Below are positions 9,285 through 20,274 of a stretch of DNA of 64,000 nucleotides, in pieces. The translations under genes were made by a program, and so were the position numbers. The notes beneath the pieces were generated by a model that was not told the DNA's origin, did no database searches, and saw only the letters and a list, made by a program, of their open reading frames with translations. Source of the DNA: an uncultured Pelagibacteraceae bacterium (GTDB lineage Bacteria > Pseudomonadota > Alphaproteobacteria > Pelagibacterales > Pelagibacteraceae); assembly GCA_902615435.1 (NCBI GenBank), contig CACMOZ010000005.1:51005-115004 (forward strand). The letters are read 5' to 3'. Each line of letters begins with the position of its first letter. Position 1 is the stretch's first letter.

Positions 9285-9572
9285 ATGAAAGGTTACGTAG
9301 TTTGTGTTTATAAAAATATAACTAATGAGGAAAAGCTTAAAGAATATGCTGTAAAAGCTAAAATCGCAGTTGAGAAATATAAAGGCAAATTTCTAATCCG
9401 AGGTGGAAAAGCTACTGCTAACGAAGGTGAAAGTTCACCAAGAACTGTCGTTATCGAGTTTCCTTCTTATGATGAAGCAAATTTATTTTATAAATCGAAA
9501 GAATATCAAGAAGCACACGAAATATTAAAAGGTCACGCTATTAGACACCATCAAACTATTGAGGGTGCTTAG
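9285..9572 (+). CDS. DUF1330 family protein
   Basis: GKFLIRGG...RTVVIEFPSYDEANLFYKSKEYQ. Confidence 0.85.
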   Translation: MKGYVVCVYKNITNEEKLKEYAVKAKIAVEKYKGKFLIRGGKATANEGESSPRTVVIEFPSYDEANLFYKSKEYQEAHEILKGHAIRHHQTIEGA

Positions 9573-10195
9573 TATTGTATTGGCTCATTATCTATTGATC
9601 GCCATAAATACCAGGTCGCTACTGAACAATAGGGTGTAAATTTTTTATAAAGCTTATCAAGGAATATCTTTGGGGGAAAGTATTTCTTATTATAGTTGTT
9701 TGAGATAGCTCTAAGGAGCCCTATATCCTGCAGAGGCCATATATTTGAGCGGTTAAAAGTAAAAAGCAATATCATTTCTGCTGACCATCTGCCTATTTGT
9801 CTTAGATCAGATAAATATTCTATGGCTTCTTCATCAGTCATTTTTTTTATCAAACCGGGCTTAAAAGTTTTATTTAATGTTCTTTTGGCTAAATCTTTTA
9901 TACCTTTAACCTTTTGTTTGCTTAGACCACAACTCTTTAAACTACTAAATGATAATTTGTTTACAGTTCTTGCGTTTATTTTGTTTTTACATTTCTTTTT
10001 GAATCTTAAAAAAACTGAATTCGCAGCAGCAACACTGATTTGTTGGCCAATTATGCTTTTACATAATGAAAAAAAGACATCATTGCGCGTTACGAGACTT
10101 CCATCTTTATAATTGTTTATTAGCTTTTTCATCACTTTATCTTTCTTCGATAAAATTGTCTTAGCTTTTGCCCAATATTTAGGAGGCTTGCTCAT
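9569..10195 (-). CDS. DNA-3-methyladenine glycosylase II (HhH-GPD family, AlkA-like)
   Basis: SIIGQQISVAAANSVFLRF, LRQIGRWSAEMILLF, WPLQDIGL. Confidence 0.85.
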   Translation of the reverse strand: MSKPPKYWAKAKTILSKKDKVMKKLINNYKDGSLVTRNDVFFSLCKSIIGQQISVAAANSVFLRFKKKCKNKINARTVNKLSFSSLKSCGLSKQKVKGIKDLAKRTLNKTFKPGLIKKMTDEEAIEYLSDLRQIGRWSAEMILLFTFNRSNIWPLQDIGLLRAISNNYNKKYFPPKIFLDKLYKKFTPYCSVATWYLWRSIDNEPIQY

Positions 10196-11073
10196 GTTCT
10201 GGGAGCAATGATTTGTTTTTTTAATTTATTCTCTCTCATAAAAATTATTAAAGAACTAGCGATAACTAAAGAAGCTCCGAGCAATGTTAAAATTTTTGGA
10301 ACTTCGCTCCAGATAAAATATCCAAAAATAATTGCAAAAACTAAACTCAAATATTTAATCGGGGTTACAAGCGAAGCTTCTGCTAATCTATAACTTTGAG
10401 TTAATAATAAATTGGCTACACTTCCACATAAACCAAGAACAAAAAATAAAACAAAATCTATGAAAGTTGGCATTATCCAATCACTAAAGAAAATTGTTCC
10501 TAAACCCAAAAGAGTGCAAAGTAATGTAAAATAAAATGCGATTGTATAATTGGCTTCTGTTTTAGATAAAGATCTAACGCTAATAGCTACACAGGCAAAA
10601 AATATACAAAATACAATTGGCGTAATGTAAAAATAATTTACATCTATAAATGCTGGTTGAACAATTAATAGCATTCCAACAAAACCGAGGAATACAGCCG
10701 ACCATCTTTTTATTCCAACCTTTTCAGATAAAAAAAAGATTGATGCAATTGTAACGAATATTGGCCCACCAAATGTTAATGAAACCACATCGGCTAAAGG
10801 TAATTCTCTTAGTCCCAAAAATAACGCAATTATTGCAAGGGCTCCACTTATAGCTCTGAAAGCATGAAGGCCGGGGCGTGAGGTTTTGTAAAAAGAAAAT
10901 ATTTTATCTTTTGGTATGATAAAAAATATTGGAATAAATCCTATAAAAAATCTTAAAAAAAGAACTTGGCCTACTGGATAATAGTCTAACCATTTTACAC
11001 AGATGTCCATAATGGAGAAGCAGATTACGCTTCCTACCATGTACAATACGCCTATTTGATTTTGTGTTAACAA
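10192..11073 (-). CDS. EamA/DMT family transporter
   Basis: 10-TM drug/metabolite transporter pattern. Confidence 0.85.
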   Translation of the reverse strand: MLTQNQIGVLYMVGSVICFSIMDICVKWLDYYPVGQVLFLRFFIGFIPIFFIIPKDKIFSFYKTSRPGLHAFRAISGALAIIALFLGLRELPLADVVSLTFGGPIFVTIASIFFLSEKVGIKRWSAVFLGFVGMLLIVQPAFIDVNYFYITPIVFCIFFACVAISVRSLSKTEANYTIAFYFTLLCTLLGLGTIFFSDWIMPTFIDFVLFFVLGLCGSVANLLLTQSYRLAEASLVTPIKYLSLVFAIIFGYFIWSEVPKILTLLGASLVIASSLIIFMRENKLKKQIIAPRT

Positions 11074-11112
11074 TTTACTATCCTTTCTTCTTCAAAATAT
11101 ATTAGATAACTT

Positions 11113-11562
11113 ATGCAGAAATGTACACTTGCACTTGGATGTTTTTGGAAACCTGAGGAAAACTTTAAAAGCAAACCAGGTATATTAAAGACCGAAGTAG
11201 GTTACGCAGGAGGAAGTAGCGCGAAAACAACCTACGAAGAAGTATGCACAGGAAACACTGGACATGCAGAAGTTGTAAGGCTTACATTTGATGAAAATAA
11301 AATTTCTTTTAAAAAAATATTAGATTTATTTTTCAAAATGCATGATCCAACACAAAAAGATATGCAATTTCCAGATGTTGGAACTCAATATAGAAGTGAG
11401 ATTTTTTATGAAGATGAAAGGCAGAAGCAAGACGCTTTGGAAGTTTTAAAAGAATTTAACGAAAAATTAGATGGTAAAATTCAGACAAATATCTCAAAAA
11501 TTAAAAACTACAATAAAGCTGAAGAATACCACCAAAAATATATTGAAAAAAACAGACAATGA
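11113..11562 (+). CDS. msrA: Peptide-methionine (S)-S-oxide reductase
   Basis: LGCFWKPEENF, VGYAGG, HAEVVRLTFD, DVGTQYRSEIF. Confidence 0.92.
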   Translation: MQKCTLALGCFWKPEENFKSKPGILKTEVGYAGGSSAKTTYEEVCTGNTGHAEVVRLTFDENKISFKKILDLFFKMHDPTQKDMQFPDVGTQYRSEIFYEDERQKQDALEVLKEFNEKLDGKIQTNISKIKNYNKAEEYHQKYIEKNRQ

Positions 11563-12371
11563 ATCAATTAGTAACTACAGACTGGTTAGATAAGAATATT
11601 GAAAAAGTAAAAATTTTAGATGCAAGCTGGCATCTTCCAAATGCTAATAGAAATTCATTTGAAGAGTACAAAACAGAGCATATCATTAACTCTATATTCT
11701 TTGATATAGATAAAAATTCAAATCAAAAAACTAATCTTCCGCATATGCTTCCGTCTAAAGAGGATTGGGAAATGATTGTATCTAGTTTAGGAATATCTAA
11801 TTCAGATCACATAATCGTCTATGACAACTCAGATGTTTTTAGTTCTTGTAGGGTTTGGTACTCTTTTTTGTATTTTGGCCATGACCCAAAACTTATCTCA
11901 GTATTAGATGGAGGTTTTAAAAAATGGACAAATGAAAAACGTCCTACTACTAAAGAAATAGTTAGCTTTGACAGATCTAAATACATTGCAGTTGAAAATA
12001 CATCTCTTGTAATAAATAAAGATCAAGTAAACAAAAATATTACTAATAATAAATTTCAATTACTAGACGCCAGAGGAGAGCAAAGATTTTTAGGCTTACA
12101 GCCTGAACCTCGAAAAGAACTTAAAAGCGGAAATATTAAAGGATCAATTAACCTACCTTTTCAAAAACTTTTAAGAGAAGATAGAACTTTAAAAAAAAAA
12201 GAGGACTTAATTGAGATTTTCAAATCAAAAAAAGTATCAATTGAAAAAGAAATGGCTTTTACATGTGGTTCTGGAGTTACAGCATGCATTTTAGGTCTAG
12301 CTAATTCTATTATAAGTGGTAAAAAACCTATTATCTACGACGGATCATGGGCAGAGTACGGATTAGATTAA
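11559..12371 (+). CDS. sseA: Thiosulfate/3-mercaptopyruvate sulfurtransferase (rhodanese)
   Basis: LLDARGEQRFLG; active-site loop CGSGVTA. Confidence 0.88.
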   Translation: MNQLVTTDWLDKNIEKVKILDASWHLPNANRNSFEEYKTEHIINSIFFDIDKNSNQKTNLPHMLPSKEDWEMIVSSLGISNSDHIIVYDNSDVFSSCRVWYSFLYFGHDPKLISVLDGGFKKWTNEKRPTTKEIVSFDRSKYIAVENTSLVINKDQVNKNITNNKFQLLDARGEQRFLGLQPEPRKELKSGNIKGSINLPFQKLLREDRTLKKKEDLIEIFKSKKVSIEKEMAFTCGSGVTACILGLANSIISGKKPIIYDGSWAEYGLD

Positions 12372-12378
12372 AAAAAAT

Positions 12379-13251
12379 ATGAAAACTTCATCAAAAATTA
12401 AAACTTTTCTAATAATTTTTTTTATAGCTATTTTTGCAATCATAGCAGCGAGGCACTTTATAGGTCTTCATTTTAAAAAAAAATTTAGCGTGAGACCAGC
12501 TCCAGGTGTAATCGTTTCTACAGTTGAAAAATCGCTTTTTTATAAAAGTATCGAAACTTTTGGTACGGCAATTGCTAAGAATTCAAAAGCCTATAGAGTT
12601 CAAGCAAGCAACATTAACGGAAAACTTAATCTAGAAAATAGATTTGTAAAAAAAGGAGAAAAAATACTTACATTAAAAGATGGAGGAAGCTTAATAGCAG
12701 ATTTTGCTGGCAAGGTAGGAAAGAGGGAAATAGCTCAAGGTGTCTTAGGTTCAGAAAGTTTAATTATTACACTTGATGATCTTAAGAAAATTGTAATTGA
12801 TATTAAAGTTCCTGAAAATTATGTAGGTGTTCTTAAAACAGGGCTAAAAGCTGAGGTTACTAGTTCTGCTTACAAAAAAATTTTTAAGGGTAAAATAGAA
12901 ACAATTAGTTCTCGTATTGACCCTTCTACTAGATCGATTCTTTCAAGAATAATAGTCGATAATTCGAATTTTGAAATTATTCCAGGCCAGCTAATGACTG
13001 TAAAGATTATTTATGATGAAAAAAATCAAATTGGCGTACCGGAAAGCGCTGTAACAATTCAAGGAAGTACAGCATTCGTTTATACTGTAAATGAAGATAC
13101 CGCTGTAAAGAATAATATTGAAATTGGTAAAAGGAATTTTGGTAAAGTTTCTGTTATATCTGGATTAAATGAAGGTGACCTTGTGATCAGTGAAGGTGTT
13201 TCTAAAGTAAGAGATAAAGGTAAAATAAAAATTATTACTTCAACCAAATAA
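12379..13251 (+). CDS. RND efflux membrane fusion protein
   Basis: N-terminal TM, PGQLMTVKI, immediately upstream of RND pump. Confidence 0.85.
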   Translation: MKTSSKIKTFLIIFFIAIFAIIAARHFIGLHFKKKFSVRPAPGVIVSTVEKSLFYKSIETFGTAIAKNSKAYRVQASNINGKLNLENRFVKKGEKILTLKDGGSLIADFAGKVGKREIAQGVLGSESLIITLDDLKKIVIDIKVPENYVGVLKTGLKAEVTSSAYKKIFKGKIETISSRIDPSTRSILSRIIVDNSNFEIIPGQLMTVKIIYDEKNQIGVPESAVTIQGSTAFVYTVNEDTAVKNNIEIGKRNFGKVSVISGLNEGDLVISEGVSKVRDKGKIKIITSTK

Positions 13252-16200
13252 ATGTTTTTAACTGACCTTTCAATTAAAAGACCTGTTGTAGCCTCAGTAA
13301 TGAGTTTGGTTTTAGTAATATTTGGTTTAGTTACTTTTCAAGAAATACCAACAGATGAATTGCCTGATGTGCAGCCACCAGTTGTTACAATTCAAACTGA
13401 ATATAGAGGAGCTTCTGCTGAAATAGTTGATACACAAATTACACAAAAAATTGAAGATTTTGTTGGAGGAACTCCAGGATTAGAGACTATTGACTCTTTC
13501 AGTGAAGATGAAAGTTCAAGAATTACTCTAACTTTTGAAACTGATTTAGATTTAGATGATGTTACCAACGATGTTAGAAGTTCTGTATCTAGAGTTTTAG
13601 ATAACTTACCAGAAGGAGCTGAACAACCAGAAATATTTAAGCAAAGTGCAGGTATGCGTACAACAATGTGGTTATCTTTTAATTCTGAAATTATGTCTGA
13701 CTTGGAGCTAACTGACTACGCAGATAGGTATTTAACGGATACATTTTCTACAGTTGATGGGGTAGGTCGAGTTAGACTAGGTGGCCAAAGAGAATTATCA
13801 CTAAGGATTTGGTTGGACCCTATTGCACTCGCTGCAAGAGATTTAACCACTGAAGAAGTTGAAAATGTACTAAGAAAAGAAAATGTAGAATTTCCAGCAG
13901 GGAGAATAGAATCAAAAGATATTGATCTTACTATTAAGTTAAATAAAGCCTACAGTAATTTAGAAAATTATAAAAATTTACCCCTTAAAAGAGCAACTGA
14001 CGGATCAATCATTACACTTTCTGATGTAGCAAGAGTAGAGCTTGGTGCAGAGTCCACACGTACTTTATTTAAAGGAAACGGGAAGCAAGTAGTAGGAATA
14101 GGAATTTACCAGCAATCAGATGCTAATACTATTGCTGTTGCTGATGGAATTAAAAAGAAAATTAAAGAGCTCAAACCTAGCTTACCCCCGAATACAACTT
14201 TAGAAGTATCATTTGATAGAAGTAATTATATTAAAGCTGCAATTAAAGAAGTTTATAAAACTCTGTTTATTGCTTTAATTCTAGTAACTATAATTATTTA
14301 CCTTTTTTTGGGAAATATAAGAGCCCTGGTGGTTCCTCTGGTAGCTTTACCTGTTTCATTAATTTCAACTTTTTTAGCAATTTATATTTTTGATTTTTCA
14401 ATCAATCTCTTTACTCTTATGGCTTTAGTGTTGGCCATTGGAATTGTTGTAGATGATGCGATTGTAATGTTAGAAAACATTGTAAGAAGAATAGAGTTAG
14501 GGGACACCCCTCTTGTTGCAGCATTTAAAGGAGCTAAGCAAGTTTCATTCGCAATTATCGCTACAACAGTTGTTTTAGTTGCTGTCTTTGTTCCCTTAAT
14601 TTTTATTAAAGGAATTACAGGTGTACTATTTACACAAACTGCAATCACACTTGCAGCCGCTGTCATTATATCAAGTTTTGTGGCTTTATCTTTGAGCCCA
14701 ATGTTGGCGAGTAAATTTCTTAAGCAAAATATGAATAAGTCAAAAATAGTTTTAAAATTTGAGAAATTTTTAAAGAATTTAACTTATTTATATAAAATAT
14801 CTTTGCTTGGTTGGATCAAAAAAAGAACAACGATAACAATCTTTCTATTAACTACATTAGCTTTAACTTTATTTTTTTTCAATTTTACAAAAAAAGAATT
14901 AATTGCTCCTGAAGACAGAGGTGCGTTCTTTGTAATCGTAAAAGCGCCTCAAGGTTCCGGCTTTAATTTTACGAAGGATAGAGCTGAGGAAATTGAAGGT
15001 CTTTTATTGCCTAATGTAGGTAAAGGTGAATACAGAAAATTGATTATGAGAGTGCCAGGGTTTGGTAAATCTGCAAAACAAGTAAATAGTGGTTTTATTA
15101 TTGTACTACTTGAGCCTTGGAAAAAAAGAGATCGTCACGGTGTTCAAATAATGAGAGAGTCTTTTGGGGAAATTTCAAAAGTACCGGGTGTATTAGCTTT
15201 TCCAATTATGCCTCAAGGAATAAGAACAGGAGGAATTGAGAGCCCTGTGCAATTTGTTATTTTAGGAAATACTTACGATCAACTTATTGAATGGAAAGAA
15301 ATCATAAAAAAAGAGGCAAGAAAAAACCCAGGACTCACTTCGATAGAGGATGATTTCGATCTAAACAAACCTCAACTAAATGTAAAAATAGATCAAAAGA
15401 AAGCTGCTGACCTTGGAGTTTCAACGGAGGATATAGGCAAAACCATTGAAACAATTTTCGGATCAAGAAGGGTTACAAATTTTACTAGAGACGGTAAAGA
15501 ATATTCTATTATTCTCCAAGGAGATATTAAAGATAGACAGGAGCCTGATAGCATAAGTAAAGTTTTTGTAAGATCAAAGAATAATAATAAACTCGTGTCG
15601 ATCTCTAATCTAGTTGAATATGATGAGGAAGGTCAGTCACCTTTTCTTGCAAGGTATAATAGGCAAAAGGCTGTAACTATTTCAGCAAGATTGGTTGGTG
15701 ACTATTCACTAGATGAAGCGCTTAAATTTTTAGTCGGAGTAGTTGAACAAAATACTCCTCAAGCCAAAATAGCTTACAAGGGTGAAAGTGAGGAATATAA
15801 AAAGACTAACACTGAATTGTATGTAATTTTTGCACTTGCTTTGATAACTGCTTATCTCGCAATGAGCGCACAGTTTGAAAGTTGGAAACATCCATTTACA
15901 ATTATGTTAACTGTGCCAATGGCTATACTTGGTGGTTTACTGGGTTTACTAGTGGTCGGCTCATCTCTAAACGTTTATAGTCAAATAGCTCTTATAATTC
16001 TTATAGGATTGTCCGCAAAAAATGGAATTCTAATTGTCGAATTCGCAAATCAATTAAGAAAAGAGGGTAAAAATTTAGAAGTTGCTGTATTTGAAGCAGC
16101 AGCAATAAGATTAAGACCTATACTTATGACAAGTTTATCTACAATCATAGGAGTCTTGCCTTTAATCCTTGGAACAGGCCCGGGTGCAGCAAGTAGACTT

Positions 16201-16347
16201 ACGGTAGGGATAACTATTTTTGGTGGAATGCTTTTTTCTACCTTCTTTACACTTTATGTAATTCCCACCATTTATACAATTGTCGGAAAGAATACTAAGA
16301 GAATTGATGCTGTTGAGATTGATCTAAATAAGCAACTTAAAAAATAA
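13252..16347 (+). CDS. RND efflux transporter (AcrB/MexB type)
   Basis: 1031 aa, LALAIGIVVDDAIVMLENI, GPGAASR. Confidence 0.95.
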   Translation: MFLTDLSIKRPVVASVMSLVLVIFGLVTFQEIPTDELPDVQPPVVTIQTEYRGASAEIVDTQITQKIEDFVGGTPGLETIDSFSEDESSRITLTFETDLDLDDVTNDVRSSVSRVLDNLPEGAEQPEIFKQSAGMRTTMWLSFNSEIMSDLELTDYADRYLTDTFSTVDGVGRVRLGGQRELSLRIWLDPIALAARDLTTEEVENVLRKENVEFPAGRIESKDIDLTIKLNKAYSNLENYKNLPLKRATDGSIITLSDVARVELGAESTRTLFKGNGKQVVGIGIYQQSDANTIAVADGIKKKIKELKPSLPPNTTLEVSFDRSNYIKAAIKEVYKTLFIALILVTIIIYLFLGNIRALVVPLVALPVSLISTFLAIYIFDFSINLFTLMALVLAIGIVVDDAIVMLENIVRRIELGDTPLVAAFKGAKQVSFAIIATTVVLVAVFVPLIFIKGITGVLFTQTAITLAAAVIISSFVALSLSPMLASKFLKQNMNKSKIVLKFEKFLKNLTYLYKISLLGWIKKRTTITIFLLTTLALTLFFFNFTKKELIAPEDRGAFFVIVKAPQGSGFNFTKDRAEEIEGLLLPNVGKGEYRKLIMRVPGFGKSAKQVNSGFIIVLLEPWKKRDRHGVQIMRESFGEISKVPGVLAFPIMPQGIRTGGIESPVQFVILGNTYDQLIEWKEIIKKEARKNPGLTSIEDDFDLNKPQLNVKIDQKKAADLGVSTEDIGKTIETIFGSRRVTNFTRDGKEYSIILQGDIKDRQEPDSISKVFVRSKNNNKLVSISNLVEYDEEGQSPFLARYNRQKAVTISARLVGDYSLDEALKFLVGVVEQNTPQAKIAYKGESEEYKKTNTELYVIFALALITAYLAMSAQFESWKHPFTIMLTVPMAILGGLLGLLVVGSSLNVYSQIALIILIGLSAKNGILIVEFANQLRKEGKNLEVAVFEAAAIRLRPILMTSLSTIIGVLPLILGTGPGAASRLTVGITIFGGMLFSTFFTLYVIPTIYTIVGKNTKRIDAVEIDLNKQLKK

Positions 16348-16936
16348 TATACTTATTTTTATCTAAATTTTTCTTACAAAGTGTTAATTGTTTTCTATAT
16401 TTGTTTGCCATATCCTTTACTGACTTTGCATAGATAATGGCCTTCTTGTCCTTTGAATAATTTTTATAATCACCCCAGCCTTTATAATAAGCTAAATACT
16501 GCTTATATGGATCCTTCTTAGAAATTTTTAAAATCTTATTAGTCTTATGAATATACCAACCTATAAAATCAACCGAGTCTTTAAATCTAGCTCTTGTAGC
16601 TAAAGGGCTATTAGTTTCTCTTTTATATTGGTCCCATGTTCCTTTTACTGCTTGTGAGTAGCCAAATGAACTTGAAGGTCTTTTGAAAGGAATAACTTTA
16701 AACAATTTTTTTCGCGGTGGCTTTGCTAGCCAATTGAAATCACTTTCTTTTTTGACAAAGGCTAATTGTAAATGAATAGGTGCTCCCCATCTTTCGTACG
16801 AAGCTTTTGCATGTTTATACCAAAGATATCTTTCTTCAAAAATTGCACAACTATTTTGAGTATTTTTTGGAATCGAAGAGCATGCGCTAAGAATAAATGG
16901 AATTAAAATTAATATAATTTTTTTAAAATGAATCAC
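16337..16936 (-). CDS. Lipoprotein with lytic-transglycosylase (SLT) domain
   Basis: Lipobox LSAC; FVKKESDFNW...SFGYSQAVKGTWDQY. Confidence 0.75.
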   Translation of the reverse strand: MIHFKKIILILIPFILSACSSIPKNTQNSCAIFEERYLWYKHAKASYERWGAPIHLQLAFVKKESDFNWLAKPPRKKLFKVIPFKRPSSSFGYSQAVKGTWDQYKRETNSPLATRARFKDSVDFIGWYIHKTNKILKISKKDPYKQYLAYYKGWGDYKNYSKDKKAIIYAKSVKDMANKYRKQLTLCKKNLDKNKYIIF

Positions 16937-16956
16937 TTGCTCATTTATACTAGAAA

Positions 16957-17460
16957 TTAATTAAGCTTTCTCCACTTTTCTGGCATCATAAAAGATCCTT
17001 CCCACATGCCGAGCTTATTTTCTTTTGCATAAGCTTCATCTCTCACATAATCTTTTGAATATCTTTTGTATGCTACCGCATTACCTTTCCTTACCATCCA
17101 TTTATTAAGATTAATTTTATTCTTAAAACAAGTAGCTAAAAATCGTTTGTACCTATCTTTTGATGACGAGATGCATTTTATTTTTGAATTATTAATTTTA
17201 TCTATTAATTTTTTTTTTGCTATGACACCACATGGATAATTTTTATTAAATTCAAAACCGATTATTGCCGAAATTTTTAAAAATGGTTTTTTACATTGTT
17301 GTTTAATTTCAGGAGCATCAATTCCTTCTAGTCTTATTTTTTTATTATTAATATGCACAGTATCGCCATCAATTATTTTTGGCACTCCATAAATTTCTGT
17401 GCTGTTTAACGTTTGGGATAAAAAAAACGTTACGATTAATATTAAAGATGTTTTCGCCAT
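16957..17460 (-). CDS. Thermonuclease/SNase-like secreted nuclease
   Basis: IIDGDTVHINNKKIRLEGIDAPE. Confidence 0.88.
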   Translation of the reverse strand: MAKTSLILIVTFFLSQTLNSTEIYGVPKIIDGDTVHINNKKIRLEGIDAPEIKQQCKKPFLKISAIIGFEFNKNYPCGVIAKKKLIDKINNSKIKCISSSKDRYKRFLATCFKNKINLNKWMVRKGNAVAYKRYSKDYVRDEAYAKENKLGMWEGSFMMPEKWRKLN

Positions 17461-17837
17461 TTTATAAAACTATAAATTAATAAAATTATAACTGCTCCAG
17501 TGAAATTAGCTAATAAATCGTACAGTTCAAAAGCTCTGTTAGGAACTATTAAGTGGAAAATTTCTAATACGCAGGAAATAAATAAAATAAATCGATAATT
17601 AGTTAAAATATTTTTAGCTCTTAATCTTACTGTCATGGCTAATATAGTAATATAAGAAAAAAAAACTAAATGATTTATAGATGTCCCAATTGGATTGGTG
17701 ATTAAATTTGGTTGTTGGCCTAAGTTGCCATATAAAAAATACCCTATTAAACTTCCAGGAAATAAATACAGAATAAGTAAAACTAGTAAAGAAAAATAGT
17801 AAACATACTCCACTAATTTAAATATAGTATTTTTCAT
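17442..17837 (-). CDS. VanZ-like membrane protein (start revised from 17897)
   Basis: NHLVFFSYITILAM...ELYDLLANFTGAVI; ATG at 17837 avoids overlap with divergent gpmA. Confidence 0.6.
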   Translation of the reverse strand: MKNTIFKLVEYVYYFSLLVLLILYLFPGSLIGYFLYGNLGQQPNLITNPIGTSINHLVFFSYITILAMTVRLRAKNILTNYRFILFISCVLEIFHLIVPNRAFELYDLLANFTGAVIILLIYSFIKWRKHL

Positions 17838-17877
17838 TATCAATTTAATATAGTACATAATAGCTAATTTAACTATT

Positions 17878-18597
17878 ATGACTAAACTTATTCTCACAAG
17901 ACATGGCCAAAGTGTTTGGAATGCAGAAAATAGGTTTACTGGTTGGGTAGATGTAGATCTTTCAGATAAAGGAGTCTTGGAAGCAGAAAAATCAGGTCAG
18001 ATTATTAAAGATTTAAATATTAAAATAGATATCTCTTACACATCATATTTAAAGAGAGCGATTAAAACTCTTACAGCTATTCTTAAAAAAAATAACCTAG
18101 AACTTAAATTCAATACTGCTTGGCAACTTAATGAAAGACACTATGGATCTTTAACGGGTTTAAACAAAGAAGAAACAAAGAATAAAATTGGTGAAGAACA
18201 ATTCAAAAAGTACAGAAGATCATGGGATATAGCTCCTCCTCCCATGGAGGAAAAAAGTGAATACCTAAATTTATTCAGTCCACTGAATGCTAGTATACCT
18301 GTGGGAATGACCCCATTTACTGAGTCCTTAAAAAGTACATATGACAGGGTGGTACCTTTTTATGAAGATGAAATTAAGAAAAATCTTTTAGAAAATAAGA
18401 ATATTTTAATTTCAGCTCATGGAAACTCTCTAAGAGCTTTATGTAAATATTTATTTAATATTTCGGATACAAAAATAAATGAATTGGAAATACCAACAGG
18501 TAATCCGCTATTAATTGAATTTGTTGATAATTTAAAAATTGAAAAATATTATTATTTAGACAAGTCCAGAGCTAAGGATATAATTTTTAATCAATAA
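17878..18597 (+). CDS. gpmA: 2,3-bisphosphoglycerate-dependent phosphoglycerate mutase
   Basis: LTRHGQSVWNAENRFTGWVDVDLSDKG. Confidence 0.95.
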   Translation: MTKLILTRHGQSVWNAENRFTGWVDVDLSDKGVLEAEKSGQIIKDLNIKIDISYTSYLKRAIKTLTAILKKNNLELKFNTAWQLNERHYGSLTGLNKEETKNKIGEEQFKKYRRSWDIAPPPMEEKSEYLNLFSPLNASIPVGMTPFTESLKSTYDRVVPFYEDEIKKNLLENKNILISAHGNSLRALCKYLFNISDTKINELEIPTGNPLLIEFVDNLKIEKYYYLDKSRAKDIIFNQ

Positions 18598-19285
18598 TAT
18601 TAAGACTTTGAATTTTCCTATACATATCAGAAGTGTTTAAGTGGTAAAATTTTTGATTACTTTCTAAGCCCAGTAAGTTTTTATCTTTTATTAATTTATT
18701 CCATACTTTATTCAGGGAAAAAACTTCTGATTTTTCATTCGTGAAAACACTTCTGTTAATAATTTGCAATCCAGTAAAAATAAATTGATTTTCGCTATCC
18801 TTAGAAATTTTTTCATTATTTAGATTAAAATCTCCCTTAAAGGAAGGATCAACGGATAATTTCTTGTTTACTAAAAGTAAAGTCGGTTTATTATTCTTTA
18901 AATAAATAGCCTCTAGACTCTTTAATTCTGCTAGATAATGCTTACTCCAAACAGTATCTGGATTAATTACAAAAAAAGGATTATCACCAAAATTTTGTGT
19001 GCCTTTAAGTACACCTCCGCCTGTGTCTAATAATAAATTTTCTTCATTAGAAATTGTAATCTTAATTTTAAATTTCTTTCTATTAACAAATGATTTAATT
19101 TGATCAGGAAGATAATGAACATTAATACTTATTTCTTGCACACCATGACTGATCAATAAATTTATCGCTCTTTCTAATAATGTGTAATTATTTATTTCTA
19201 ATAATGGTTTAGGAGTTTTTAGTGTCAAAGGCTGCATTCTTTTTCCTAACCCTGCTGCTAAAATCATTCCATATTTGATATTCAT
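18587..19285 (-). CDS. Sugar-phosphate nucleotidyltransferase (MurU-like)
   Basis: MILAAGLGKRMQPLTLKTPKPLLEI; adjacent AmgK-like kinase. Confidence 0.82.
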   Translation of the reverse strand: MNIKYGMILAAGLGKRMQPLTLKTPKPLLEINNYTLLERAINLLISHGVQEISINVHYLPDQIKSFVNRKKFKIKITISNEENLLLDTGGGVLKGTQNFGDNPFFVINPDTVWSKHYLAELKSLEAIYLKNNKPTLLLVNKKLSVDPSFKGDFNLNNEKISKDSENQFIFTGLQIINRSVFTNEKSEVFSLNKVWNKLIKDKNLLGLESNQKFYHLNTSDMYRKIQSLNIID

Positions 19286-20274
19286 ATTTTATTTAATTTT
19301 TTAAGTTTTTTAATAGACAAGTGTTTATGAAATAAAAATTTTAAATTTTTGAGTACTGGGTTTTGTAATCTTTTTTCTATGAGCGTCCATGTGTAAGGTA
19401 AAAATTTAAGATAATTATCTTTGTTGTCTCTTTTATATAGACGTACAAATATACCCAATATTTTTAAATTTCTTTGGATCGATAAAATATCAAAGTCATT
19501 TTTTAATCTTTGAATTTGATCTTTTTTAAGTTTTGAATTTTTATGATAAAAATCTAATAGTTTATTTTGTAATTGACTCGGTAATTTTATTCTTACGTCG
19601 TCAATTAAAGATGTTACATCATACAAAGGATTTCCGATAATAGCATCTTGATTGTCAATTATTCCTAATTTGTTTTTATTAATCATTATATTTGAAATAT
19701 GAAAATCTCTATGCACGAAAGTATTATTTTTGTAATTTAATTTTTTATACACTTTACTTAACTCAGATTTAAGAATTTTTTTAATCTTACTAATTTTTTT
19801 GTTTTTGAGAGCATAGTTTAAGTACCAATCAAAAAACAAATCGGATTCTTTATGAAGATTAGATAATGTGTAATTTGGTATTTTAATTTTTAACTTTTCA
19901 AATTTATAAAGTTTTTTTACTTTTATTTTTTGTATCTTAATTAAGAATTTTATTAATGATTTATAGCTATTAAGTTTATTTTTTTTTGAAATTACGTGAT
20001 CGTAGAAGGATTTTTCACCTAAATCAGATATTTCGATCATATCGTTTTTATAATGATTGCTTAATAATTTTGGAGCATTAATCCTGTTTTGATTAAGAAT
20101 ATTATTTATCACCACATATACTGCAAGATTTTTAAATTTTTCTTTTTTAGCAGAGACAATGATTGAGGTTTTGTTGTTTTTTTTTAATCTATAAAATTCT
20201 CTGAAGGAGGCATCTCCTGAAATTTTTTTCAGTTTATATTTCATTTTCAAAGTCTTTCCATTTGTTTGCCCCAT
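19282..20274 (-). CDS. Aminoglycoside-phosphotransferase-fold sugar kinase (AmgK-like)
   Basis: FVHRDFHISNIMI...GIIDNQDAIIGNPLYDVTSL; start may be the internal Met at 20244. Confidence 0.8.
   Translation of the reverse strand: MGQTNGKTLKMKYKLKKISGDASFREFYRLKKNNKTSIIVSAKKEKFKNLAVYVVINNILNQNRINAPKLLSNHYKNDMIEISDLGEKSFYDHVISKKNKLNSYKSLIKFLIKIQKIKVKKLYKFEKLKIKIPNYTLSNLHKESDLFFDWYLNYALKNKKISKIKKILKSELSKVYKKLNYKNNTFVHRDFHISNIMINKNKLGIIDNQDAIIGNPLYDVTSLIDDVRIKLPSQLQNKLLDFYHKNSKLKKDQIQRLKNDFDILSIQRNLKILGIFVRLYKRDNKDNYLKFLPYTWTLIEKRLQNPVLKNLKFLFHKHLSIKKLKKLNKI

Noticed and set aside
14382-14666. 94-aa antisense ORF in RND pump
   Set aside because: Shadow of conserved TM region; no independent support
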